From NCBI GenBank assembly GCA_964608925.1, contig CAZSQD010000117.1, positions 1-7,830 on the forward strand: a DNA stretch of 7,830 nucleotides, given 5' to 3'. The notes beneath the pieces were generated by a model. That model made no database searches. It was not told where the DNA came from and worked only from the letters and a program-made list of their open reading frames with translations. The position numbers were made by a program, and so were the translations under genes. Positions within the stretch are counted from its first letter, which is position 1. Every line of letters begins with the position of its first letter. Positions 1-6,676 of the stretch are shown in pieces. This DNA comes from GCA-2733415 sp964608925. GTDB taxonomy: Bacteria > Bacteroidota > Bacteroidia > Flavobacteriales > Flavobacteriaceae.

Positions 1-740
1 CGTTTAGCTTCATTAGCATACTTAACTAAAGGGAAAGCTAGAATTTTTGCGACAACAAAAGTGGCTAAGGCAATAAATATGGTGTTTATGGTAAATAAAT
101 ACATGCCTCCGCCATAAAAAAGAGCGTCTCGGGTTGCTAAGCCATAACCAACGGTACATAAAGGAGGCATTAAAGCAGTAGCAATTGCCACCCCAAAAAT
201 AACACTTGCCATAGTTCCTTTTTTTGATTTGGCTACTATAAGTGCTAAGCCACCAAAAATAGCGATTAATACATCTAAAATAGTAGGTGAGGTGCGTGCT
301 AAAAGCTCTGGAGTTTCTTCAGTAAGTGGTGAGATTTCAAAATATAACCATGCGGTAAACACACTTAACCCCACCATAACAGCTAAATTAATAAGTGACC
401 GTTTTAAGGTGTCCATGTCATAGATAGCTAATGACATACCAATACCTAAAATAGGCCCCATTAACGGCGATATTAACATAGCGCCAATTACAACAGCGGT
501 AGAACTTACGTTTAATCCAATAGAGGCAATAAATACGGCAAAAATTAATATCCATGCGGTATGTCCTTTAAAAGCAATGTCATTTTTGATGCCTTCAATG
601 GTTTGTTCTCTATCGGTTTCTTCTCTAATATCTAATAAATCCGATAAAAAAGAAGAGATGCTTTCAAAAAGTCCTTTTGCATCTTTTTTTACATCATTTG
701 CTGAAACTTCATTTTCGGGTATATTATTTTCTACTGCCAT
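1..740 (-). CDS. DUF389 family multi-pass membrane protein, 3'-truncated by window edge
   Basis: Reading the minus strand from the ATG at 738-740 gives 246 open codons without a stop, running off the left edge, so the C-terminus is missing. The N-terminus is about 60 hydrophilic residues (MAVENNIPENEV...). About six hydrophobic segments follow, near residues 61-77, 82-107, 114-134, 153-171, 176-194 and 207-235. Two stretches are hallmarks of DUF389 (TIGR00341-like) proteins: GAMLISPLMGPILGIG at 86-101 and GVAIATALMPPLCTVGYG at 183-200. The family is widespread in bacteria and sits in the inner membrane; its biochemical role is not established to my knowledge, so I assign none. It starts 12 bases after the stop of the guanylyltransferase gene and is probably the fourth gene of that transcript. 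There is no Shine-Dalgarno sequence, as is normal in Bacteroidetes. Family assignment is strong; function is unknown. Confidence 0.88.
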   Translation of the reverse strand, partial: MAVENNIPENEVSANDVKKDAKGLFESISSFLSDLLDIREETDREQTIEGIKNDIAFKGHTAWILIFAVFIASIGLNVSSTAVVIGAMLISPLMGPILGIGMSLAIYDMDTLKRSLINLAVMVGLSVFTAWLYFEISPLTEETPELLARTSPTILDVLIAIFGGLALIVAKSKKGTMASVIFGVAIATALMPPLCTVGYGLATRDALFYGGGMYLFTINTIFIALATFVVAKILAFPLVKYANEAK

Positions 741-752
741 TGGTTTGAAACT

Positions 753-1838
753 TTACGTTAAATTTGCGTTGAAATTTTCTTTTACTTTCGTTACAATTTG
801 TTTGATATCTTGTTCTTTACTTTTTGGGTAAATCATTAAAACATCTTTTTTGTCTACAATAATATAATCTTGTAAGCCATCAACAACCACTAATTTTCCT
901 TTTTGTGAACGAATCATGTTTCCTTTAGCGTCTTCTGCTAAAACGGTAGCGTTTACAACGGCGTTATTGTTATTATCTTTATCTAATTTGTCATATAAAC
1001 TTCCCCAGGTACCAAGGTCATTCCAATCAAAAGTAGCTTTACTTACAAATACATTTTGAGCACTTTCCATTAACGCATAATCAACGGATATGTTTTCAGC
1101 TTTCTCATAGTTATCTCGTATAAAATCATCTTCAAAATCGGTATTGTATACACTAATTCCTTTTTCAAATAGGTTAAAAAGGGTGGGTTGGTGTTTTTGA
1201 AAAGCGTTGACTACACTTTTTGCACTCCACATAAAAATACCAGCGTTCCATAAAAAATTACCTTGTGCAATAAATTCTTTAGCAGTTTCATAATCTGGTT
1301 TTTCTCTAAATTGAAGTACGGGTTTTATTTCGGAAAAAGTTTGCTTGTTAGTTTCAATATATCCGTATCCTGTGTTTGGAAAAGTAGGAGGGATACCTAA
1401 GGTCATTAAGGCATCATTTTGTTCGCAAAAGTCAAAAGCTGTTTGTACGTTATTTATAAAAGCATTTTCATCTTCTATCCAATGATCACTGGGTGCAACA
1501 ATCATTACAGCATCAGGGTTTTCTTTTTGTATTTTTAATGAAGCGTATAAAATACAAGGTGCGGTATTGCGCATTGCAGGTTCTAAAACTACTTGGCGTT
1601 GGGTAACTTCAGGGAGTTGCTTTAATACCAAATCGTTATATTTTTCATTGGTTAAAATGAAAATATTTTCTTTAGGGATGAGGTTGCTTAAGCGTGAAAA
1701 AGTTTTTTGAATAAGCGTGTCACCTGTTCCTAACATGTCATGAAACTGCTTAGGGAAGGTTGAGGTACTAATAGGCCAAAAACGAGATCCTACACCTCCT
1801 GCCATTAATATTGCGTAATAATTTTTATTTTTTTTCAT
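753..1838 (-). CDS. manC: Mannose-1-phosphate guanylyltransferase (GDP-mannose pyrophosphorylase), short single-domain form
   Basis: The 361-residue product should make GDP-mannose from GTP and mannose-1-phosphate in the cytoplasm, feeding surface polysaccharide, glycan or GDP-fucose synthesis. The nucleotidyltransferase signature LMAGGVGSRFWPIS lies at residues 11-24, followed by the sugar-nucleotide motif FPKQF at 28-32. Further family blocks are EPAMRNTAP (86-94), APSDHW (115-120), GYGYI (157-161), FREKP (177-181), WNAGIFMW (197-204) and DWNDLGTW (271-278). The length matches the monofunctional form; the roughly 470-residue ManC proteins carry an extra C-terminal phosphomannose isomerase cupin, which is absent here. 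I chose the ATG at 1838 because the conserved domain begins nine residues later. An in-frame TTG at 1859 would add seven residues and overlap the upstream TGA as TTGA. The gene lies between the SprT-like gene and the DUF389 gene in one likely operon. The symbol is by family; rfbM or cpsB are also used. Confidence 0.93.
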   Translation of the reverse strand: MKKNKNYYAILMAGGVGSRFWPISTSTFPKQFHDMLGTGDTLIQKTFSRLSNLIPKENIFILTNEKYNDLVLKQLPEVTQRQVVLEPAMRNTAPCILYASLKIQKENPDAVMIVAPSDHWIEDENAFINNVQTAFDFCEQNDALMTLGIPPTFPNTGYGYIETNKQTFSEIKPVLQFREKPDYETAKEFIAQGNFLWNAGIFMWSAKSVVNAFQKHQPTLFNLFEKGISVYNTDFEDDFIRDNYEKAENISVDYALMESAQNVFVSKATFDWNDLGTWGSLYDKLDKDNNNNAVVNATVLAEDAKGNMIRSQKGKLVVVDGLQDYIIVDKKDVLMIYPKSKEQDIKQIVTKVKENFNANLT

Positions 1839-1855
1839 ATCATTAATGTTGAAAA

Positions 1856-2458
1856 TCAATCAACTTTTAGTAATTCTATACTTGCATTGGGTTGAAATAA
1901 ATACACTTTTCCGGTATTCATTTCAGTGCATTCATATCTTTTTATTCGTTTATTTCCTTTTTTAAATACTTTGCCATTATGTATTCTAAAAACACTTCCT
2001 AAAGGTATTTGAAAAATATAAGTTTCTGGTTTTTCGGTGTCAAATTGTTGTAATGCTACTGATAAAATTGCATCTGTATCACTACTTGCTGTTGGATTTT
2101 TAAAATGTTTAGCGATTAAAGGTAATAATTTATTTGGAAAAATTGACGGATTTATAAAAGGAAGCATTAATTGTTGAAAAGTATGTTTCCACTCCACACC
2201 GTGAGGTTTAATGTTTCTGCCGTATTTTTCAAAAGCAATTAAGTGTGCAATTTCGTGTACTAAAGTAATTAAAAACCGATACGCATTTAAACTTGCATTC
2301 ACCGTTATTTGATGTTGTCCGTTTTCAAAACGCCTATAATCACCGTGTTTGGTAACGCGTTTGTTCACAATTTTTAAATGTACATTATTACTTTGTAGTA
2401 ATTTAAAAACTGGGTTTACAGCACGTTCAGGTATGTATTTTAATAGTATTTGTTGCAT
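1856..2458 (-). CDS. SprT-like zinc-metalloprotease-fold protein
   Basis: This 200-residue protein carries the zincin motif VHEIAHLIAFEKYG: HEIAH is at residues 68-72, and a third putative zinc ligand, His86, lies in the KPHGVEWKHTF block. This is the SprT/Spartan arrangement HExxH...HGxxW. Eukaryotic Spartan cleaves DNA-protein crosslinks; the substrates of bacterial SprT-like proteins are poorly known, so the activity here is inferred from fold only. The C-terminal half (about 140-200) is basic and beta-rich (VFRIHNGKVFKKGNKRIKRYEC) and has a single Cys, so it lacks the classical four-Cys zinc ribbon seen in some SprT proteins. No signal peptide is visible, so it is likely cytoplasmic. Its ATG lies one base after the TAA of the SDR gene, and its TGA is 17 bases before the preferred manC start, which strongly suggests translational coupling. 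The family call is confident; the role is not known. Confidence 0.88.
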   Translation of the reverse strand: MQQILLKYIPERAVNPVFKLLQSNNVHLKIVNKRVTKHGDYRRFENGQHQITVNASLNAYRFLITLVHEIAHLIAFEKYGRNIKPHGVEWKHTFQQLMLPFINPSIFPNKLLPLIAKHFKNPTASSDTDAILSVALQQFDTEKPETYIFQIPLGSVFRIHNGKVFKKGNKRIKRYECTEMNTGKVYLFQPNASIELLKVD

Positions 2459-2459
2459 T

Positions 2460-3146
2460 TTATGGTGTAGTACTTGAAACTTCTAATGTTTTACCGTTGT
2501 AATATTTGTTTCCTGTTAATGCAAATTCAAAAATATATTGAGCCATTTCTGAAGCAGTTAGTGGTGCTTGGTAATCAGGAAAAGCTTCCGCTGACATTTC
2601 AGTTTGTACTGCTCCCAATGCTAAAACATTAAAGGCAATTTGTTGTTCCTTATATTCTTCTGCCAATACTTCATTAAGTGTAATTACAGCACCTTTACTA
2701 GAGCTATACGCAGCTAAACCTGGAAATTTCATACTCCCTTGAATACCACCCATGGAGCTAATGGTTACTACATGACTTTTTGGTTTTAAAAAAGGAAGTG
2801 TGGTTTTAATTAACTCTGCAACCCCAAAAACATTTACTTCGTATACTTTTTTCCAATTTTCAAAAGATAAATTTTCAAAAGATTTGTTAATTAATAATCC
2901 TGCGTTATTGATTAATATATCTACCTGATTATTCCAATTTTTGGTTACAAAATTAGTTACTTTTTGGTAGTCTTTTTGCTGAGCTAAATCAAAATTAATC
3001 ACACTAATTTTGGAATGATTTAAACTTGAAATTGTTTTCGTGTTTCGTGATAAGCACAATACATTATGGTTTGCATTAGCAAACAATTGTGCCAGTTCAA
3101 ATCCAATTCCTCTACTGGTACCGGTAATGATAATATTTTTGCGCAT
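2460..3146 (-). CDS. Short-chain dehydrogenase/reductase (SDR family oxidoreductase)
   Basis: This 228-residue classical SDR has the cofactor-binding glycine motif TGTSRGIG at residues 8-15 and the structural NNAG at 80-83. An Asn at 105 (VNVFG) fits the catalytic tetrad, as do Ser131 (TISSMGG) and the YSSSK motif with Tyr147 and Lys151. Spacing between Ser131 and Tyr147 is 16, a few residues more than the usual 13, placing extra residues (SMK) in the loop. Arg at 12 and Arg34 after beta-2 hint at NADP(H) preference, but this is inference. The usual NPG block after the active site reads ALGAVQTEM, so the typical Pro is missing. Substrate cannot be deduced. It is the first gene of the minus-strand unit and diverges from rnhB across a short intergenic region. 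The ATG at 3146 sits directly before the beta-1/glycine motif, so the start is secure. Confidence 0.9.
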   Translation of the reverse strand: MRKNIIITGTSRGIGFELAQLFANANHNVLCLSRNTKTISSLNHSKISVINFDLAQQKDYQKVTNFVTKNWNNQVDILINNAGLLINKSFENLSFENWKKVYEVNVFGVAELIKTTLPFLKPKSHVVTISSMGGIQGSMKFPGLAAYSSSKGAVITLNEVLAEEYKEQQIAFNVLALGAVQTEMSAEAFPDYQAPLTASEMAQYIFEFALTGNKYYNGKTLEVSSTTP

Positions 3147-3187
3147 AGAAAATTATTTATAGCGTGAAAATACTAAAATTTAAACGA

Positions 3188-3215
3188 TTGAATTGGGTGA
3201 TAAATGCTAAATTTG
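3188..3215 (+). promoter_or_regulatory. Candidate Bacteroidetes-type promoter for rnhB
   Basis: TTG at 3188-3190 is followed after 17 bases by TAAATTTG at 3208-3215, an exact match to the TAnnTTTG -7 element. Transcription would start near 3220. That is downstream of the first in-frame ATG (3204) and about 10 bases upstream of the ATG at 3231, so the element argues for the shorter RNase HII. Spacing is slightly below the usual 19 or so, and single TAnnTTTG matches are expected by chance in DNA this AT-rich, so the call is moderate. Confidence 0.5.
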
Positions 3216-3230
3216 AAGAAAACTATTAAA

Positions 3231-3830
3231 ATGCTATTAAAACAGTATCAGAAAAAATTTATAGAATGCGGTACCGATGAAGCGGGCAGAGGCTGTTTGG
3301 CGGGTCCTGTAACTGCTGCAGCGGTAATTTTACCATTTTCTTTTGAAAATGAAATGCTAAATGATTCTAAAGTATTGAGCGAAAAAAAGCGTGAATTACT
3401 GCGTCCAATTATTGAGCAAGAAGCCGTAACATTTGCATTTTGTCATGTTTTTGAAGGTGAAATAGATAAAATAAACATTTTAAATGCTTCCATAACCGCA
3501 ATGCAACGTAGTATAAAGCAGTTGCAACCGCAACCCGAATTTATAATTGTGGACGGTAATAAATTTAAGCCATATGGTAATACTCCGTATGAAACCATTA
3601 TAAAAGGTGATGGTAAATATTTAAGCATTGCTGCAGCATCCATATTAGCTAAAACCTATAGAGATGATTATATGGCGAAGATTCATGAAGAGTTTCCTAT
3701 GTACAATTGGATTCAAAATAAAGGCTATCCAACAAAGCAGCATCGTGAAGCTATCCGTAAATACGGCGCATGTAAATACCATCGAAAAACATTTCGTTTA
3801 TTACCTGAACAATTCACTTTAGATTTGTAA
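3231..3830 (+). CDS. rnhB: Ribonuclease HII
   Basis: RNase HII cuts RNA embedded in DNA duplexes, including single misincorporated ribonucleotides, in the cytoplasm. From the ATG at 3231 the protein is 199 residues, normal for the family. The signature CGTDEAGRGCLAGPV occupies residues 13-27 with catalytic Asp16 and Glu17. DSKVLSEKKRELL (45-57) is the conserved helix block. IIVDGN (105-110) supplies Asp108, and ASILAKTYRDDYM (136-148) supplies Asp145, completing the DEDD metal site. The C-terminal NKGYPTKQH (163-171) and HRKTF (184-188) blocks are also typical. An upstream in-frame ATG at 3204 would add nine residues, but the promoter-like TAAATTTG lies downstream of it, so I prefer 3231. It is divergent from the SDR gene and 25 bases upstream of a large lipoprotein gene. 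Confidence 0.95.
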   Translation: MLLKQYQKKFIECGTDEAGRGCLAGPVTAAAVILPFSFENEMLNDSKVLSEKKRELLRPIIEQEAVTFAFCHVFEGEIDKINILNASITAMQRSIKQLQPQPEFIIVDGNKFKPYGNTPYETIIKGDGKYLSIAAASILAKTYRDDYMAKIHEEFPMYNWIQNKGYPTKQHREAIRKYGACKYHRKTFRLLPEQFTLDL

Positions 3831-3835
3831 TTTTG
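3805..3835 (+). promoter_or_regulatory. Possible internal promoter for the lipoprotein gene
   Basis: TAATTTTG at 3828-3835 matches TAnnTTTG exactly and overlaps the rnhB stop codon. A partial -33 element (CTG, 3805-3807) lies 20 bases upstream. The start would be near 3840, about 15 bases before the ATG at 3856. It could let the lipoprotein and the small secreted protein be expressed separately from rnhB. The -33 part is weak and chance matches are common in this sequence. Confidence 0.35.
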
Positions 3836-3855
3836 TTAAAAATACTCGTATTCAA

Positions 3856-6228
3856 ATGAAAAAATTAATAGTTGTTTTATTGTTATTTGTTTTAGCTCTT
3901 TCTTGTAAGAAAGACATTAAAAAAGAAACACATTTAATTGATTTTATACCTAATAATCCTACTGCGGTAATTTATGCGTCAAGTATAAATAATTTACAAG
4001 ACAATTTGCTTCAAAATGAATTTTTTCAACAATATAAAGCCACCAAAACGTATCAAGAAGTTCAAGAAAATTTTCAGTTTTTAGATAGTATTAAATCTGC
4101 TAATGAGGTTTTAATTAGTTACGCTACGGTAGGTAAAAGTTTATCATATTTAGTGGCAATTTCTCAAAAAAATACTCAAAATAATTTAATATATAAAGCA
4201 GGAAGTAAGCATTATAATGGAGTTGAATATCAAGAATTACAAGACCAAAATACTTTTGCAATTGCATTGGACAGTACTTTGGTGTTTACCTCTTCTGAAA
4301 TTTTGATAGAAAATTTAATAAGAAATCAAAAAGATAATATCAAATATAGCGACCCTAGTTTGTTAAAATTATACGGTGCAATGGGTGACGAAACCACCTT
4401 TTTTGTAAATGCAAAAAAAATACCTAATTTTATAAAATCAATATTTCCAACATCCTTTTTAAGCACTCAAAATTGGTTATCTTTTGAGTTGGATGTGAAT
4501 GATGGGATTTCCATAAATGGTGTAGCTACCAATAATAAAGTTGCGCTTGATTTTGTTACGCAATTACAAAAATCAGATACAGGTAAAAGTGCGGTACACG
4601 AAATTATTCCGGAAAATTTCACCAATTATACCAGTTATAATTTTGAGGAAATTAAAAATTACAGTTCTCCTTTTGAAAATTTCACAGCGTTGATAAAAAA
4701 TTGTACCGAAGTAGTTTCGTTTACCGTTAAAGAAGCTAATTTATGTGCGTTTAAAATTGAAAATACGGTTGTTTTAGATAATTTACAAGAAATTTCGGTA
4801 TATAGGAATGCTACTATTTATAAAAATACATATTATAAAATACCCACAGAAATTAATCCTGTACAACCTGAGTATGTCTGCTTTTTAGATGATTTTATGG
4901 TTATGGCAAATACGGAAGTTGCATTGCAAAACTGCATTGCACATTATCAAAATAAAACGACATTGGTAACACAGTCCTATTATCAGCAAAATGCAAAAGC
5001 ATTGTTGAGTAAAGTGCATATTGTAAACAGTGTAAAAACAAAAAAGATAGTTAATCAATTGTCAAAAAGTTTAAATGATGCTGCGCTGTTAAAAGTTTCA
5101 ACTAAAAAATATCCATTATTAATACATCAAATTATCTATGAAGCTGGTCATGTGCAGTTTAATAGTGTATTGAAAAAAGTAGAGAAAACAAAGGGGAAAT
5201 CGGCTATTTATCAATTGGTAAGCGTGGGTTTAGCTGCTGAAATTGCAATGCAACCGCAATGGATTAAAAACCATAAAACTAACCAAAAAGATTTAGTGGT
5301 ACAAGACGTAAATAATGTATTGTATTTAATATCTAATAAGGGTAAGATAATTTGGAAAAAACAATTAAACGGTAAAATACAAGGTAAAATACAACAAATA
5401 GATATTTATAAAAACAAACGCCTACAAATGGCATTTACCACTAATACGGAGTTTATGGTGTTGGATAGGAATGGTGAAAAAGTAAGCCCATTTTACCAAA
5501 AATTTACAGCTGGTGGTTTACTGCCATTAGCCGTTTTTGATTATGACAATAGCCGTAATTATCGTTTTGTAATTACACAAAATGAAGAAGTGTTTTTATT
5601 TGATAATAAAATGAAACGGGTAAAAGGATTTAAATTTAAAAAAGCGAAAAGCAATATTTTATATGCTCCTAAACATTTGCGTGTGGGAACAAAAGATTAT
5701 ATTATTATTGCGGAAAGTAATGGGAAATTACATATTTTAAACCGTCAAGGAAAAAGAAGAACCAAAGTAAAACAGCATTTTGTTTTTAGTGAATTTCCGT
5801 TATTGTTTACTAAAAACGCCATTATTTTTAGAGATAACAAAAACGATGTGCGACAAATAAATGTAACTACGGGTGCTACCAAAAAAATTGATATTTTACA
5901 AAATAATGAAAGCAGCTATACCGTAAAAGATAAGGTTAAAGTAAAGTTGGGAGGTCAAAATTTAACTATCAAAAATAAAACCATTGAGTTGAATTACGGA
6001 ACTTATACCTCACCAAAAATACAGTATGTGAATAAAAATTATTACATTTCCATAACCGATTTAGATACGCAAAAAGTATTTGTATACAACTCAAAGGGGA
6101 AGTTGTTGTCTAATTTCCCTATATATGGAAAGTCGGAAATTACATTAACAAATGCCGATAAAGACAGCTATTTGGAGTTTGCTGTGCAAGGGGAAAATAA
6201 TACTATTTTAATGTATAAAATGAAGTAG
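3856..6228 (+). CDS. Large predicted lipoprotein with C-terminal beta-propeller-like region
   Basis: This 790-residue protein begins with a lipoprotein signal peptide: Lys at 2-3, a hydrophobic core, and the lipobox ALSC with the lipidated Cys at residue 17. The next residues are KKD, partly like the C-x-K-(D/E) surface-export signal described in Capnocytophaga and Flavobacterium, so it may face the cell exterior (inference). Residues 25-455 form a domain I cannot name with certainty; the start (IPNNPTAVIYASS, 31-43) recalls DUF3352-type proteins. From about 460 to 790 there are repeated strand-turn units with a shared pattern: VLYLISNKGKIIW (488-500), EFMVLDRNGEKV (532-543), EVFLFDNKMKRV (578-589), KLHILNRQGKR (624-634) and VFVYNSKGKLL (741-751). 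The last unit ends in NADKDSYLEFAVQG (766-779), like PQQ/VCBS-type propeller blades. No catalytic motif is seen; a binding or scaffold role is plausible. It follows rnhB by 25 bases and precedes the small secreted protein by 3 bases. Confidence 0.8.
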   Translation: MKKLIVVLLLFVLALSCKKDIKKETHLIDFIPNNPTAVIYASSINNLQDNLLQNEFFQQYKATKTYQEVQENFQFLDSIKSANEVLISYATVGKSLSYLVAISQKNTQNNLIYKAGSKHYNGVEYQELQDQNTFAIALDSTLVFTSSEILIENLIRNQKDNIKYSDPSLLKLYGAMGDETTFFVNAKKIPNFIKSIFPTSFLSTQNWLSFELDVNDGISINGVATNNKVALDFVTQLQKSDTGKSAVHEIIPENFTNYTSYNFEEIKNYSSPFENFTALIKNCTEVVSFTVKEANLCAFKIENTVVLDNLQEISVYRNATIYKNTYYKIPTEINPVQPEYVCFLDDFMVMANTEVALQNCIAHYQNKTTLVTQSYYQQNAKALLSKVHIVNSVKTKKIVNQLSKSLNDAALLKVSTKKYPLLIHQIIYEAGHVQFNSVLKKVEKTKGKSAIYQLVSVGLAAEIAMQPQWIKNHKTNQKDLVVQDVNNVLYLISNKGKIIWKKQLNGKIQGKIQQIDIYKNKRLQMAFTTNTEFMVLDRNGEKVSPFYQKFTAGGLLPLAVFDYDNSRNYRFVITQNEEVFLFDNKMKRVKGFKFKKAKSNILYAPKHLRVGTKDYIIIAESNGKLHILNRQGKRRTKVKQHFVFSEFPLLFTKNAIIFRDNKNDVRQINVTTGATKKIDILQNNESSYTVKDKVKVKLGGQNLTIKNKTIELNYGTYTSPKIQYVNKNYYISITDLDTQKVFVYNSKGKLLSNFPIYGKSEITLTNADKDSYLEFAVQGENNTILMYKMK
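5371..5394 (+). repeat. Perfect 12-base tandem duplication inside the lipoprotein gene
   Basis: GGTAAAATACAA occurs twice head to tail (5371-5382 and 5383-5394), encoding GKIQ-GKIQ at residues 506-513 in the first propeller-like unit. The frame is kept. It lies in the connecting region after the LISNKGKIIW strand and looks like a recent slippage duplication. Confidence 0.85.
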
Positions 6229-6231
6229 TAT

Positions 6232-6674
6232 ATGAAGCAATTAATATTTGTTTTAGCTTGTTTTTTCTCCCTACAGGCGGTAGCTCAAAATGTGTATAAA
6301 ACGCCATCAGGTAAAAAATATCATTTANNNNNNNNNNNNNNNNNNNNNNNNNNNNNNNNNNNNNNNNNNNNNNNNNNNNNNNNNNNNNNNNNNNNNNNNN
6401 NNNNNNNNNNNNNNNNNNNNNNNNNNNACAGGCGGTAGCTCAAAATGTGTATAAAACGCCATCAGGTAAAAAATATCATTTAACGCCATGTAAAATATGT
6501 ACACCTCCAGTAGTAAGTACTATAGGTTATTCGTCAAGTTTAAGTAATGAAAACAAAGCAGTAGGCGCATCGGTTTCAGTGTGTTGTAGTGGGAAAACTA
6601 AAAAAGGAACTCGTTGTAAACATAAAACCAAATTAGCAAATGGGTATTGCTATCAACACACCAATCAAAGCTGA
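6232..6674 (+). CDS. Small secreted Cys/His-rich protein, interrupted by an assembly gap
   Basis: The reading frame opens at ATG 6232, three bases after the lipoprotein stop, and reaches the N run exactly at a codon boundary after 32 residues. The same frame resumes after the gap and ends at TGA 6672-6674. Merging the identical 55-base flanks gives a continuous 95-residue protein. It has a Sec signal peptide (MKQLIFVLACFFSLQAVAQ, cleavage probably after Ala18), then VYKTPSGKKYHL and TPCKICTPP (Cys35 and Cys38). A C-terminal block follows with Cys66, Cys67, Cys77, His79, Cys88 and His91, in the pattern C-x3-TKKGTRC-x10-C-x2-H. That last block resembles the small Cys/His module I associate with DUF5763-type proteins of Bacteroidetes; it may bind zinc (inference from memory). 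VLAC at 7-10 looks like a lipobox but is too early in the peptide. Function is unknown. It is probably co-transcribed with the propeller lipoprotein and may work with it in the envelope. Confidence 0.7.
6273..6327 (+). repeat. 55-base direct repeat, left copy, abutting the gap
   Basis: These 55 bases are identical to 6428-6482. This copy ends exactly at the first N and encodes the end of the signal peptide plus NVYKTPSGKKYHL. Identity that stops precisely at both gap edges is the expected footprint of two contigs sharing an unmerged overlap. Confidence 0.97.
6328..6427. other. Assembly gap: run of exactly 100 N
   Basis: One hundred N is the conventional placeholder for a scaffold gap of unknown size. 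The gap lies inside the small secreted protein gene. With the identical 55-base flanks, the real distance may be negative (overlapping contig ends), or the gap may hide repeat-containing sequence. Confidence 0.98.
6428..6482 (+). repeat. 55-base direct repeat, right copy, abutting the gap
   Basis: This is the exact copy of 6273-6327, beginning at the first base after the N run. The base before the left copy cannot be compared because the right copy is preceded by N. It is in the same reading frame as the left copy relative to the downstream coding sequence. Confidence 0.97.
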
Positions 6675-6676
6675 TT

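Noticed and set aside
229..423. Open frame of 64 codons on the plus strand
   Set aside because: It lies antisense inside the DUF389 coding region, has low-complexity composition and no recognisable motif; it is a shadow of the real gene.
577..831. Open frame of 84 codons on the plus strand with hydrophobic stretches
   Set aside because: It is antisense across the DUF389 start and the manC end; the Ser/Phe-rich sequence is what the reverse of these genes produces.
3175..3182. Minus-strand TAAATTTT as -7 element for the SDR operon
   Set aside because: It lacks the final G, and no TTG lies at a fitting distance upstream on that strand; the operon promoter is likely in 3147-3230 but I cannot place it.
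3443..3643. Open frame of 66 codons on the minus strand
   Set aside because: It is wholly antisense to conserved rnhB sequence and has no promoter, partner or motif.
6273..6482. A genuine two-unit tandem repeat or CRISPR-like repeat
   Set aside because: There are only two copies, separated solely by N and ending exactly at the gap edges; contig overlap is the simpler explanation.
6447..6674. Separate 75-residue gene starting at GTG after the gap
   Set aside because: The apparent start is the Val of NVYKTPSG within the duplicated flank; the real start is the signal-peptide Met before the gap or one hidden in it.
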